64,000 bases of DNA, from contig JAEINP010000006.1 of NCBI GenBank assembly GCA_016342355.1, positions 1-64,000 of the forward strand, read 5' to 3'. Origin of the DNA: Desulfatibacillum sp. GTDB taxonomy: Bacteria > Desulfobacterota > Desulfobacteria > Desulfobacterales > Desulfatibacillaceae. The position numbers and the translations under genes were made by a program. Of this stretch, positions 24,810 through 34,372 are shown piece by piece; positions within the stretch are counted from its first letter, which is position 1, and every line of letters begins with the position of its first letter. Below the pieces are notes generated by a model. That model searched no databases. It saw only the letters and a list, made by a program, of their open reading frames with translations, and had not been told where the DNA came from.

Positions 24810-25639
24810 ATGATTGTTTCTCTGCATCCGCATTTCAAGGGCGATTTCGGGCTGAATTTGTCCCTGAAAGGCCTTTTTGAAGCCCAGACCGCAAGCATCG
24901 TTAAAAACGCCACCGCCATTGTGGTTCCCCAGAGTATAAAAAAAGGGAATATGCTTTTTGCCGGGAGCAGACCAATAATGTTTTTCCGGACTATACCCAC
25001 CGATTTGGGTTTGAAGGCAAGGCGGGAAACTTCCTGCTCCTGAAAAAACTCGCCCTGCCCTGCCCCGGGACCGTCCTATACGACTCGGTGAAAGACTGGT
25101 ACGCAAAGCATGGGGACGATTCGAATCTTCCATTGCCTTATCCCTTTGTGCTAAAAAACGACCAGGGAGGATGCGGATTCGGAATTTTTCTGGTGGCGAA
25201 CAACCAGGATCTTCAACACGCGCTTTGCTTTCTCAAAAAGCAGGGCGGTCGTTTTGTGATTCAGCAATATGTGGACCATGGGGGAAAAGACCTGCGTGTA
25301 GTGATGGTGGGAGACCAGGTTCACACCTACTGGCGTTGCCAGGAGACACCCGGGGAGTTCCGCAATAACGTAGGCCGGGGGGCCTCTATTGATCCGAAGG
25401 GAGATCCCGCACTTACGACTGCCGGGGTTGATTGCGTGTTGAAACTCAAAAGGCTTTCGGGCATCAACCTGGCTGCCGTGGATATCATGTTTGATAAAAA
25501 AGAAAAAAAACCGCTTATCAGTGAAATAAATTTTGTTTTTGGCCGAAAAGGAGTAGGAGGCACACCAGCCTTTCGCAAGTTATTTGAAACGGCAGCCAGG
25601 GACTGGTTGAAAAGCCTGGGGCTGAACCAACCTATTTGA
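24810..25639 (+). pseudogene. RimK-like ATP-grasp gene interrupted by a single-base frameshift
   Basis: Two frames encode one ATP-grasp protein. The first (from the ATG at 24810, 2 bases after prfB) gives a pre-ATP-grasp segment ending SIKKGNMLF. The second, open from about 24955 to 25639, continues CREQTNNVFPDYTHRFGFEG, then FVLKNDQGGCGFGIFL (ATP-binding lysine and Gly-rich loop), LRVVMVGDQVHTYWR, and the metal-binding DIMFDKKEKK...ISEINFVFG. Adding one T to the T5 run at 24953-24957 restores a single ~276-residue frame. The gene is either a recent pseudogene, a sequencing error, or expressed by slippage. RimK-like enzymes ligate amino acids or other acids; the substrate is unknown. Confidence 0.7.
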
Positions 25640-25651
25640 GCATATGTTAAT

Positions 25652-26200
25652 ATGGAACCATTACAAATTATTCAAAAACATTATGACACCCAAAGCAAGG
25701 CGTACTCGCTTTTAGTGAACCATTCCACCTGGGTGGCGGAAAAGGCGGTAGAACTGGCCAAGAGGATTGATCCTTCCGGCCTGGATCTGGAATTCATCCA
25801 TCAGGCCGCCATGCTCCATGACATCGGTATTTTCCGGGTAAACGCCCCTGGCTTGGACTGCCATGGCGACTTGCATTACCTGCTCCATGGGATTCAGGGC
25901 AGGGAGATTCTGGATGCTGAAAACATGCCCCTCCACGGCTTGGTTTGCGAACGCCATGTGGGTGTTGGAATCCCCCGCCGGGAAGCTAATAGCCTGGGCA
26001 TGGGGCTCCCTGATCGGGACATGCGGCCCCAGAGCACGGAAGAAAAAATCATCTGTTACGTGGACAAATTCCATTCCAAGAATGGCCATGCCCAAGGGGT
26101 TGTGAAATCCGTGGAGGATATCATCCAGGGGCTGACGGCCTTAGGCCTGGACAAATGTCAGGTATTCACCCAATGGATGGAGGAATTCGGCCTGCCTTGA
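25652..26200 (+). CDS. HD-domain phosphohydrolase
   Basis: A 182-residue HD-superfamily protein. The first metal ligand is in LVNHSTWVAEKAVELA (about residue 24), the HD pair in AAMLHDIGIFRV (about 53-61), and later histidines in GLVCERHVGVGIP and a YVDKFHS segment supply the final Asp. Proteins of this size typically hydrolyse nucleotides or (p)ppGpp-like compounds; the substrate cannot be assigned. It starts 12 bases after the ATP-grasp gene, so the two probably share an mRNA from prfB. A hairpin with a T-run follows. Confidence 0.82.
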   Translation: MEPLQIIQKHYDTQSKAYSLLVNHSTWVAEKAVELAKRIDPSGLDLEFIHQAAMLHDIGIFRVNAPGLDCHGDLHYLLHGIQGREILDAENMPLHGLVCERHVGVGIPRREANSLGMGLPDRDMRPQSTEEKIICYVDKFHSKNGHAQGVVKSVEDIIQGLTALGLDKCQVFTQWMEEFGLP

Positions 26201-26215
26201 TGGTCTGTCGTTAAG

Positions 26216-26243
26216 ATTCAGCTCCCTAAGAAGCTGAATTTTT
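26216..26243 (+). terminator. terminator after the HD gene, overlapping the hydrolase stop
   Basis: ATTCAGCT / AGCTGAAT, 8 pairs, 8-base loop, followed by TTTT. It ends the plus-strand unit and overlaps the last codons of the minus-strand hydrolase. Confidence 0.6.
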
Positions 26244-27140
26244 AAAGAAGTTAACTATCAAGGGTGAAACAACTTCATGTTTTTCGTAATGGGGAATGTG
26301 GGCTGCTTTATCTATGGGATGGAATTCGGTCCCCGGAATGAAAGCAATCACCTTCTGGCTGTGCTCAAAGGGTACGGTCACGTCTTCCCTGCCCCAGATT
26401 AAAAGCGTGGGTTTACCAAGCTGGCCCACCTTTTCGTATGCCGCCGCCTGATCATTAAGATTAAAATTCCTGAGGGTGCTTAATATGGCGCGTTTGTAGC
26501 CTTCATACTGCATCTGTTTTTCAAATTTTGCTATAAACGGCTCCACCTGACTTTGGTCATAAAAGGACTTTCCAGCGCTTTTTATGATAATCCCGTCTCC
26601 CAACGCGCTCATCAGCACATTACCCAAAAGTGGAACCCTAACCAGTTTGGCTGCAAAGGGAATTTTGACCGGAAAGCCTGCAGGAGCAATAAGCCCCAAC
26701 CGGCGCACTTTCTCTGGGTGGCGTGCGGTAAAGATAGTCACTATGGCCCCGCCCATGGAAAGGCCCATGAGGTTCACCGGCTCTTTAATATCAAGGGTGT
26801 CCAGCAATTCCAGTAATTGGTTATCAAAAAGGTCTTCGTTATAAGCCACGTCCGGTCTGTCTGAATATCCACGCCCGTAGAGGTCAAAGGCCAGCACCCG
26901 AAATCCAGCCTGAGTCAAGGACGGGATGGTCCGTTCCCAAATGAACAGAGGGGTGGAAAAGCCATGGACCAGGACCACTGTTTGGCCGTCTTCAGGTCCA
27001 TCCAGTGTGTAATGTACGACTCCTTGGGAAAGCTGCACAAAAGAGCCCGGCATGGTTGAACGGGCCGCGCTGTCCAGAGGTATCCCTGATGAACAACCCA
27101 CGCACAAAACCGCAACAGCAAGGAGCAAAAGTCTACGCAT
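26226..27140 (-). CDS. alpha/beta-hydrolase lipoprotein
   Basis: A 304-residue hydrolase. The signal ends in a lipobox-like LCVGC (Cys16), so the protein is probably anchored in an envelope membrane. The alpha/beta-hydrolase core has VVLVHGFSTPLFIW (oxyanion loop), the nucleophile elbow GLSMGG (Ser in about residues 126-131), the acid in LIWGREDVTVP and the catalytic His in KAAHIPHYE. Such enzymes hydrolyse esters, lactones or thioesters; the substrate is unknown. It lies convergent with the HD gene and 200 bases from qmoC, separated by a bidirectional hairpin. Confidence 0.85.
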   Translation of the reverse strand: MRRLLLLAVAVLCVGCSSGIPLDSAARSTMPGSFVQLSQGVVHYTLDGPEDGQTVVLVHGFSTPLFIWERTIPSLTQAGFRVLAFDLYGRGYSDRPDVAYNEDLFDNQLLELLDTLDIKEPVNLMGLSMGGAIVTIFTARHPEKVRRLGLIAPAGFPVKIPFAAKLVRVPLLGNVLMSALGDGIIIKSAGKSFYDQSQVEPFIAKFEKQMQYEGYKRAILSTLRNFNLNDQAAAYEKVGQLGKPTLLIWGREDVTVPFEHSQKVIAFIPGTEFHPIDKAAHIPHYEKHEVVSPLIVNFFKNSAS

Positions 27141-27266
27141 GGCAATCCCCCTCCATAAAAAAAGGTTATCAACGATATGGAGTCAGTGTGCCATTTTTAT
27201 TGGAAAAGGTCATCAAAAAAATGGGGAGGTGCAGGGAGGAAAGGAGCTACGCTGTCCCAAAAAATA

Positions 27267-27289
27267 AAAGCCGGGGGAGGCTTTTTTCG
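27267..27289. terminator. bidirectional terminator between qmoC and the hydrolase gene
   Basis: AAAAGCC / GGCTTTTTT around a short G-rich loop. On the minus strand the order is AAAAAAGCC, TCCCCC, GGCTTTTATTTTTT, a convincing terminator for the qmo operon. Confidence 0.7.
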
Positions 27290-27343
27290 GATATGAAAAA
27301 AGACCTGCCCCCGACAGTGGTAACAACTAAAACAGCCTGAATC

Positions 27344-28585
27344 CTATTTGCTGTCCCGACCTGCATATTCGGCATAGGCGAGAGCAGTGGTCCTGTACAC
27401 CAAGTGAGCCAGTTTGGAGAAAGGCACATAGGCAAAGAGGCACCATACAAAAACCAGATGCAGGAAGTAGGTCAGGTAAGTCACGAACTCGGCGCCAGCA
27501 AGGCGGGTGACTTCCGCGCCCAGACCCGTCACAGCCAGTCCAAGCACCAGTCCCAGCAGGCTCCAATCAGGATAGCTGCTTTTGACATGCTGTTCGTTCC
27601 TGCCCAAACGGTTTTTGATCATGGCCAGGGAGCCCACCAGCAGGGAGATACCGGCAAAGTTGGCCAGCCATTTTGCAGGATTCAACTGGCCATAAGGGCC
27701 GTGCCAAGCATGTTCATAACCCACGATGAGAGCCGAGCCATACAGGTAGACAAGGCAAATGTTTGTTACGACGAACAGGCCGATGAATCCGAACAGCACC
27801 ATCATATGGGAGGTACCGCGGGATTTATTTTCGGAGCATTCATTGAACTTGTCGTGACGAAGGATGGTAACCAGGACCGTAGGCAGGGCCTTTGCCAAGC
27901 CCACCCACGAAAACTCGGTCTCCTTGACCTTGCCTTCCCGCACGGCGGAGTTATGCATGTCCACCACAAACCTTTTAAGTCCCAGGGCGAAGCATACGAC
28001 AGCAAAGATGGCAGTGGGAATGAAGATCATGTCCACTAACCATGTGCTGAAAAACTGCCCGTGGGCGATTTCACCATGAAACAGCTCCGGGGAAAAATTA
28101 AGGAACGTGGATGTGGAAGGATCAAAACGAAAAATCCAACCAAAAATTGGGCCGATGATGGCCCATAGCATAGGAGCGATGAGTTTGCCCATGACCAGGA
28201 AGAGGATGACCGGGATCAAAAGCAGCACAGGCAGCTTTTTGGGATCGTTCACAGCCTTGGCCAGCCACGGAATAGGTGAATACTCTTCTATGGCGTAATT
28301 CCGGATAGCGCCCAGCACATCGCCGGGGCGTGCGCCGCGTGGGCACATCACCGAGCAATCGCCGCAATTGTGACACAACCAGATATCCAAATCGCTCACA
28401 AGCCGTTCCTTAAGTCCCCAGGACGCAGCAATCATTTCCTTACGAGGAAAAGGCTTATTATCCGGGGAAATAGGACACGCTACAGAGCAGGTAGCGCACT
28501 GAAAGCATTTTTTCAGGGTATCGCCGCCCCGCTCATTGAGCACTTTGATAAAACTAACATCAGGTTCCAACAGTAGTTGACCCAT
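27344..28585 (-). CDS. qmoC: quinone-interacting membrane-bound oxidoreductase subunit QmoC
   Basis: A 413-residue fusion of an HdrC-like iron-sulfur domain and an HdrE/NarI-like membrane domain. The N-terminus has two cluster motifs, KCFQCATCSVACP (about residues 26-38) and LCHNCGDCSVMCP (about 70-82). About six membrane helices follow, with histidines placed for heme b (for example in AWHGPYG and FLHLVFVW). In sulfate reducers QmoC takes electrons from menaquinol and passes them through QmoAB to adenylylsulfate reductase. It starts with AGGAGG and lies 17 bases after qmoB, closing the operon. Confidence 0.95.
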   Translation of the reverse strand: MGQLLLEPDVSFIKVLNERGGDTLKKCFQCATCSVACPISPDNKPFPRKEMIAASWGLKERLVSDLDIWLCHNCGDCSVMCPRGARPGDVLGAIRNYAIEEYSPIPWLAKAVNDPKKLPVLLLIPVILFLVMGKLIAPMLWAIIGPIFGWIFRFDPSTSTFLNFSPELFHGEIAHGQFFSTWLVDMIFIPTAIFAVVCFALGLKRFVVDMHNSAVREGKVKETEFSWVGLAKALPTVLVTILRHDKFNECSENKSRGTSHMMVLFGFIGLFVVTNICLVYLYGSALIVGYEHAWHGPYGQLNPAKWLANFAGISLLVGSLAMIKNRLGRNEQHVKSSYPDWSLLGLVLGLAVTGLGAEVTRLAGAEFVTYLTYFLHLVFVWCLFAYVPFSKLAHLVYRTTALAYAEYAGRDSK

Positions 28586-28602
28586 TGTTTATTCCTCCTA
28601 AA

Positions 28603-30927
28603 TCAGAATCCCTTGAACGGGTTGGGTCCAAGATCTTCGACTTCCTCACAGAACTTGTTGATGATCCCTGGGAGCTTGTCGTATTCGTCTATAGCGATCT
28701 GGACCTGGGCCACGCGTTCAGGCTCAAGTGCGAGGCTGGCAAGGGCGTCACCGATTTTCTGCATGCGGATTTCCGCCAGTTCGCTACCTTTGACAAAGTG
28801 GCACTGGTAGTCGTCGCCGTGCTTGCAGCCGATGAGGATGGCGCCGTCCATGCCCTGAGACAATGCGTCCTTGATCCAAATCACGTTCACTGAACCCAGG
28901 CAACGCACAGGAATGAAGCGGATCTGATGGTTGTATGTCAGACCGTTCATGGCTGCAATATCCAGGGCCGGGTATGCGTCGTTTTCGCAAATAAGGGCCA
29001 GGATGCGCAGGGGCGGTTCATCAAAATCGTCTTCCGACGGGACCTTGATGCACTTGACCTGGGATCCAATGGAGTCGACATTGTAATCTGCGAACCCGAT
29101 GATGCGCTCCGGGCAGGCGCCCATGCAGGTACCGCAACGGCGACACCGCGTGGGGTTGGGCTTGGGTGTGCCTCTTTCATCATCATCCAGTGCGCCGAAG
29201 GGGCATTCTTCCGTGCAACGCTTGCATTGGGTGCAGCGTTGGAAAAAGAAATCCGGGAAGGTCATGTCGCCGGAACGGGGATGCACGGCCACGCCGCGGT
29301 CTGTAGATTCCAGACACTGGATCGCCTTGAGGGCGGCGCCGGTAGCGTCTTCCACTGACTCCGCCATGGTAAGGCTGCGCCTTACGCCGCCGGCTGCGTA
29401 GATGCCGGTGCGCTGGGTTTCATAGGGGAAGCAGATGAAGTTGGAGTCACAGTAGCCATTGAACAGGCCGATGTCACGGAAAGCAGGCCCCTGGCGGTAG
29501 GCCAGGTTCACAACGGGATCAAGTTTGGTGGCGGGCACCATACCGGTAGCCAGAACCACCAAGTCGGCCTTTACCTGGATTTTTTCGCCCAGGAGTGTGT
29601 TGTCCGCTTCCACGATCATGCCGGAACCGTTTTTGGTCACGCTAACCACCTCACCCTTGGTGAGGAAGATGCCGGGTTCCTGCTGCATGCTTTTGTAGAA
29701 GTTTTCAGACAGGCCGGGGGTGCGCATGTGCTGATAGAACACAAAGGCTTTGCCGTCTTCATAATCTTCGGTCACGTACTTGGCTTGCTTGAGGGCAACC
29801 AGGCTGGTGACGGAGGAAGCATAGGGGAAGTCGGAGTCATCGCCCTGTCCCGGGCTTTGGATAAAGACAACGCTCTTGGCGGGCTGGCCGTCAGCGGTGA
29901 CGATCTTGCCTTTGGCTGCCATTTCTTCAAACTGAGCGTTGGTGATGACATCTTTTTCCACGCCAAACCCCAGATGGGCGTATTCGCCCGCTTCGGGTTT
30001 GTAAGGCGTCCAACCGGCAGCCAGGACAACGGCGCCGAATTTTTCTCCGTCGGGGTCTACCTTCAGGATGTCGAATTTGCCTTCGTTATATTCCTTGTAC
30101 TTGACTGCCAAAGCGTCGTTATCCAGTTCCTTACCGTTTTCATCGACTTTCATTTCATCCGGCAATGGATAGGGCACGTCAAAGGGAATTTTTTCACCGG
30201 GTTTCTTAAAGGTCACCGTAAAATCGCCAGGTTGTCCTGCGATACGAGCGACCACAGTTCCGGTTTTGATGGAAATTTTGGGATTGGCCTGGGCCTTGGC
30301 GATGAGATCGCCGATAACCGGGGCCTGGAGTTGTTCGAAAGGATAAGCCATGGGAAGCTGCTTGCGGACCTTGGCAGCCCAGCCGCCCAGTTCCTCTGCC
30401 TTTTCCACGATGGTGACATCGTAGCCGGTGGCTGCAGCGTCCAGGGCAGCAGAGATACCAGTGATACCGCCGCCGATGACCATGATTTTCCGGGTCAGGC
30501 CTTCTTCCAGCTTATAGGGCTCGGGCAGTTTGATCTTTTCTGCGTTGACCATGCCCATGCGGAGGTAGTCTTCCGCCATCATCTGGATGTGGTTGGGTTC
30601 GTCTTCTTCGGGTTTTTCTCCCGTGATGAGGTCAGAGTGACACCATACCACCCCCTCACGCAGGTTCACGCGTTGGACGATACAGTTATCAAACTTGAAA
30701 ACATCCCAGTTGACCCTGCGGGAGCAGGCGCCGATCACGATGGTGTTAACCCCGTCCGCCACGTCTTTTTTGATGAGGTTCACGCCGTCCTGGCTGCAGA
30801 GAAAAGGATGGGTCTTACAATTGGAATAGCCCTCTTCTTCGGGGACTTCCTCGATCAGACCTTTAATGTCAAGGGCGTCTCCGATTCCGCATCCAGAACA
30901 GATATAAAAACCGAACTTCTTGTCCAT
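28603..30927 (-). CDS. qmoB: Qmo complex subunit QmoB (HdrA/MvhD-like flavoprotein)
   Basis: A 774-residue cytoplasmic flavo-iron-sulfur protein. It has an HdrA-like FAD domain (VIGGGITGISAAL, about residues 150-162), two ferredoxin-type clusters (RCTQCKRCTEECPFG and RCRRCGTCMGACPE, about 588-635) and a C-terminal MvhD-like domain (LALICENDAYPAL; GCKHGDDYQCHF). Length and order fit QmoB. With QmoA and QmoC it links the menaquinone pool to AprBA in dissimilatory sulfate reduction. It is preceded by AGGAGG and follows qmoA by 10 bases. Confidence 0.95.
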   Translation of the reverse strand: MDKKFGFYICSGCGIGDALDIKGLIEEVPEEEGYSNCKTHPFLCSQDGVNLIKKDVADGVNTIVIGACSRRVNWDVFKFDNCIVQRVNLREGVVWCHSDLITGEKPEEDEPNHIQMMAEDYLRMGMVNAEKIKLPEPYKLEEGLTRKIMVIGGGITGISAALDAAATGYDVTIVEKAEELGGWAAKVRKQLPMAYPFEQLQAPVIGDLIAKAQANPKISIKTGTVVARIAGQPGDFTVTFKKPGEKIPFDVPYPLPDEMKVDENGKELDNDALAVKYKEYNEGKFDILKVDPDGEKFGAVVLAAGWTPYKPEAGEYAHLGFGVEKDVITNAQFEEMAAKGKIVTADGQPAKSVVFIQSPGQGDDSDFPYASSVTSLVALKQAKYVTEDYEDGKAFVFYQHMRTPGLSENFYKSMQQEPGIFLTKGEVVSVTKNGSGMIVEADNTLLGEKIQVKADLVVLATGMVPATKLDPVVNLAYRQGPAFRDIGLFNGYCDSNFICFPYETQRTGIYAAGGVRRSLTMAESVEDATGAALKAIQCLESTDRGVAVHPRSGDMTFPDFFFQRCTQCKRCTEECPFGALDDDERGTPKPNPTRCRRCGTCMGACPERIIGFADYNVDSIGSQVKCIKVPSEDDFDEPPLRILALICENDAYPALDIAAMNGLTYNHQIRFIPVRCLGSVNVIWIKDALSQGMDGAILIGCKHGDDYQCHFVKGSELAEIRMQKIGDALASLALEPERVAQVQIAIDEYDKLPGIINKFCEEVEDLGPNPFKGF

Positions 30928-30937
30928 GGATTACCTC

Positions 30938-32212
30938 CTACCTTTTCATCAAGGTTTGAATGGCCTTCAAAGCCATGCCAGTTGCATTCTGGTTTGAAGA
31001 CACCACGTCAGCCGGTTGGGCGGCGCATCCACAAGCAAACATTCCACCAGCCTCATAGTCGTTGATGATAAAACCTTCATCAGTGTACTTGAGGTTTGCC
31101 GGGAGCTTGGCCATGGCAGCGGTCGGTTGCATGCCAGTGGCCAGGACCGCCATATTCACGGTTTGTGAGATCTTTTCCCCGGTGACTGCGTTTTCCGCCG
31201 TCACGGTGATATCGCCAGAGGCATCTGCGGAAACCTGCGCCACTTTGCCCTTGATGAAAAATACGTTTTCATCTTCCTTGACCTTTTTATAGAACTTTTC
31301 GTACCTGTCGCCCGGAGCGCGGAGATCGATATAGAAGATGTAAATCTTGGCGTTGGGGTATTGCTCTCTGATGTAGCAGGCGTGTTTCAGGGACGCCATG
31401 CAGCAGATATAGGAGCAATAGGGCAGGTGATTTTCGTCCCTGGAGCCTGCGCACTGCACAAAGGCGATGCTTTCGGGGGCGGTGTTGTCGGAAGGCCGGG
31501 TGATGACGCCCTTTGTGGGTCCATTGGGGGCGGCCAGGCGTTCCAGCATCATGTTGGTGATTATATTGTCGTACTGTCCGAAACCGAGGTTATCGATTTT
31601 GGTAGCATCGTAAGGTTCCCATCCCGTCGCCCACACGATGGCGCCCACCTTCAAGTTGAATGTTCTGGGCTCCATTTCGAGGTCAACGGCGTTATATTTA
31701 CAAGCTTCCAAACAGCGTTTGGCATCCTCGGTACCCACGATCTTGGGTGAGATCATGTAGCGCGCCGGAAAGGCCATTTCATGGGGCAGGAATGCGCCCT
31801 TGGTCTTGTCCATGCCGAAGTTGAAGTCGTTATCCACTTCAATCTGGCACGCTTTCGCACACTCGCCGCAGCAGGTGCAGTTTTCATTAACATACCGGGG
31901 ATTCAGCTTTATTTCCACGTCATAGTCGCCAGGAGTTCCCGAAACCTTGACCACCTCGGCCAGGGTGTATGTTTTAATTCTGGGATTGTCCTTGATACGG
32001 CGAAAGTTGATCTCGAGTCCGCATGTGGGAGGACATAGCTTGGGAAAATACTGATTCAGCTGAGATACTCTCCCGCCTAGATACGGGTTCCTTTCAACCA
32101 AAAAGACCTCGTACCCCACTTCGGCGGCTTCGAGGGTCGTGGTCAATCCGCTGATACCCCCTCCCACCACTAAAATGCTTCCACTGGCACGAGCCGCAGT
32201 GTCTGTTGTCAT
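30938..32212 (-). CDS. qmoA: Qmo complex subunit QmoA (HdrA-like flavoprotein)
   Basis: A 424-residue HdrA-like protein. An FAD/NAD fold opens with VVGGGISGLTTTL (about residues 15-27), followed by CPPTCGLEINFRR and a cysteine cluster NCTCCGECAKACQIE (about 110-124), and a second FAD half ending AGGMFACGCAAQPADV. These match QmoA. It probably receives electrons from QmoC/QmoB and hands them to AprB. GGAGGG precedes the ATG. It is separated from aprA by a 117-base gap holding a strong hairpin terminator, so apr and qmo transcripts may be partly uncoupled. Confidence 0.95.
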   Translation of the reverse strand: MTTDTAARASGSILVVGGGISGLTTTLEAAEVGYEVFLVERNPYLGGRVSQLNQYFPKLCPPTCGLEINFRRIKDNPRIKTYTLAEVVKVSGTPGDYDVEIKLNPRYVNENCTCCGECAKACQIEVDNDFNFGMDKTKGAFLPHEMAFPARYMISPKIVGTEDAKRCLEACKYNAVDLEMEPRTFNLKVGAIVWATGWEPYDATKIDNLGFGQYDNIITNMMLERLAAPNGPTKGVITRPSDNTAPESIAFVQCAGSRDENHLPYCSYICCMASLKHACYIREQYPNAKIYIFYIDLRAPGDRYEKFYKKVKEDENVFFIKGKVAQVSADASGDITVTAENAVTGEKISQTVNMAVLATGMQPTAAMAKLPANLKYTDEGFIINDYEAGGMFACGCAAQPADVVSSNQNATGMALKAIQTLMKR

Positions 32213-32263
32213 GCTATCCCTCCGTGCACAAAAAACATATGCGCTAAAATTCTGGGGTATACT

Positions 32264-32302
32264 TAATAAAAACCTCCAGGCGTCGCAAAGGGCGCCTGGA
32301 GG
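32264..32302 (-). terminator. hairpin terminator between aprA and qmoA
   Basis: CCTCCAGGCG / CGCCTGGAGG, 10 perfect pairs; on the minus strand it is followed by TTTTTATT. It lies 27 bases after the aprA stop and 52 bases before the qmoA start, so it could set a higher apr than qmo mRNA level. Confidence 0.8.
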
Positions 32303-32328
32303 TGTATGTCAGTCAAACAGCATGGGTA

Positions 32329-34299
32329 CTAGCTGATGATCTTGATGTAATCTTCTTTCTTGCATTCCCAGGTGCCGGCTTTGGGATCGTACTTTGAATT
32401 CACAAAGCAGAACCAGTTGGCATCATCCTGGCCCGGGTAGTCGGCTTGGTAGTAGAAGCCGGGATAGCGGGTTTCTTTACGGAACTGGATGTGACGCAGA
32501 TGGGATTCCACCGTCCAAATGCGGTGATAGATTTCCCAGGCGCGCATAAGTTCATGCAAGTCGCCGGCAGCCAGTTTTTCGCAGTCTTCGCGCATGGTTT
32601 CCAGAAGATCCATCACCACTTCCAGAGACTTGGAGGAGGTCTGGTAGTAAGTGGCGGTTCCTGCACCATACTCATGGGTGGCTTTCATGAGACGGAGAGC
32701 CATTCCTGCGGGTTTGATGTAGTTGGGGTTGATGTCCACGGCGGTGGTGTAGCCGGAGAACTCATGGTAGATCTTGACGGGCTTCCATACCAAGTCCACC
32801 AGTTCTTCAGTGGACTTGTTCAGAACAGGCTTGAAGCCAGCATTGTTCTTCACCCAGCGAGCCATGGACTTGGCGACCATACGGCCTTCAGCATGGGAAC
32901 CGGAGGAGAACTTGTGACCGGAGCAGCCCACGCCGTCACCAGCAGTGAACAGACCGTTGACGGTGGTCATACGGTTGTAGACAACGCCGTTGTAATCCCA
33001 CTTGTAAGAAGCGGGGACCCAGTCTTCTGCGGGGCCGGAGCACCACAGGCCGCAGCAGCCGGAGTGAGAACCCAACAGGTAAGGTTCTGTGGGCATTACT
33101 TCGGAGTTTTTCTTCTCGGGCTCGGTGTTGGTGGCGCACCACAGGTTGGCCTGTCCACATGTCATGTCCAGGAAGTCTTCCCAAGCTTCAGATTCCAGAT
33201 GCTTGAGTTCTTTCTTGTCCATGGTTTTGCCCAAAGTTGCCAAAGCGGTGACGGTGTCCATGATGATGGGGCCGCGGCCGGATTTCATCTCGAACAGCAT
33301 CAGGTGGTTACGCAGGCAGGTGGGGGTGATGGCGGCAGTTCCGTAAGGAGCGTATTTCTCCAGTTCGGCCTTGGCAGCATCGCTTCCGGCATAGGCTTCG
33401 CCCAGGCCGTTGAGGGTCTTGGCTTTGAACAGCAGGAACCAAGCGCCAACAGGGCCGTAACCGTCTTTGAAACGAGCCGGGGTGAAACGGTTTTCCATCA
33501 TGGAAAGTTCCGCACCGACCTTCATGCACATGGTGTAGGTGGAGCCGGCATTCCATACGGGATACCAGGCGCGGCCTTTTCCTTCACCAACGGAGCGGGG
33601 CTGATAAATGTTAACAGCACCACCACAAGCCACCATCATGGTGTTGCATTTGATGATATAGATTTTGTTTTCGCGGACAGAGAAGCCCACGGCGCCGGCA
33701 ATACGGTTTTCTTCGTTGGCGTCCAGGACGAGTTCAACGATGAACACGCGCTCGAGGATGTTTTCTTCGCCCAGAGCAAGTTTGGCAGCTTCAGCAACGA
33801 TTCTTTTGTAAGATTCGCCGTTGATCATGATCTGCCATTTACCGGTACGGACAGGCTGTGCGCCGCTCTTGAGGGAACCTTGCTTCAGGCCCTTCTTGCC
33901 GTCCAGGTTCTTTCCGTCGTCTGTTTTCTTCCAAACGGGCAGTCCCCATTCTTCGAACAGATGGACAGAATCATCCACATGACGGCCAAGGTCATAGATC
34001 AAGTCTTCGCGGACCAGACCCATAAGGTCGTTACGGACCATGCGGACATAATCTTCTTTGGAGTTGGCGCCAATGTAAGTATTGATGGCGGAAAGGCCCT
34101 GAGCCACAGCGCCGGAACGCTCCATAGCAGCTTTGTCGCAAAGCAGGATCTTCTTGTCGCCAGCCCATTTTTTGACTTCAAAAGCGGTTCCGCAGGCAGC
34201 CATGCCGCCACCGACGATCAGAATGTCTACTTCCCGCTCTTCGACTTGGGGATTAAGATCCGCCTTGAGTTCTCCCAGAGGTTTGTTCGGTAAAGCCAT
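32329..34299 (-). CDS. aprA: adenylylsulfate reductase alpha subunit
   Basis: A 656-residue FAD enzyme that reduces adenosine 5'-phosphosulfate to sulfite and AMP in the cytoplasm. An FAD-binding site is near the N-terminus (ILIVGGGMAACGTAFEV, about residues 25-41), with characteristic stretches KAAMERSGAVAQGLSAINTY, GRAWYPVWNAGSTYTM, SHSGCCGLWCSGPAEDW and FSSGSHAEGRMVAKSM. Full length and highly conserved. A strong AGGAGG precedes the ATG. aprB lies 73 bases upstream, giving the usual aprB-aprA order, with qmoABC downstream as in most sulfate reducers. Confidence 0.97.
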   Translation of the reverse strand: MALPNKPLGELKADLNPQVEEREVDILIVGGGMAACGTAFEVKKWAGDKKILLCDKAAMERSGAVAQGLSAINTYIGANSKEDYVRMVRNDLMGLVREDLIYDLGRHVDDSVHLFEEWGLPVWKKTDDGKNLDGKKGLKQGSLKSGAQPVRTGKWQIMINGESYKRIVAEAAKLALGEENILERVFIVELVLDANEENRIAGAVGFSVRENKIYIIKCNTMMVACGGAVNIYQPRSVGEGKGRAWYPVWNAGSTYTMCMKVGAELSMMENRFTPARFKDGYGPVGAWFLLFKAKTLNGLGEAYAGSDAAKAELEKYAPYGTAAITPTCLRNHLMLFEMKSGRGPIIMDTVTALATLGKTMDKKELKHLESEAWEDFLDMTCGQANLWCATNTEPEKKNSEVMPTEPYLLGSHSGCCGLWCSGPAEDWVPASYKWDYNGVVYNRMTTVNGLFTAGDGVGCSGHKFSSGSHAEGRMVAKSMARWVKNNAGFKPVLNKSTEELVDLVWKPVKIYHEFSGYTTAVDINPNYIKPAGMALRLMKATHEYGAGTATYYQTSSKSLEVVMDLLETMREDCEKLAAGDLHELMRAWEIYHRIWTVESHLRHIQFRKETRYPGFYYQADYPGQDDANWFCFVNSKYDPKAGTWECKKEDYIKIIS

Positions 34300-34372
34300 A
34301 TTGTTCCTCCTTTTAAAAAGGGTAGAATAATCAAATTACTACATGTTAAGAATCACTGCGTCCCCGCCTGGA

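Noticed and set aside
29728-31065. A 445-codon plus-strand frame opposite qmoB/qmoA
   Set aside because: It spans two real genes in antisense and has no protein-like features beyond absence of stops.
32446-34293. A 615-codon open frame on the plus strand opposite aprA
   Set aside because: It is the antisense shadow of a highly conserved, codon-biased gene, with no ribosome site, family motifs or independent support.
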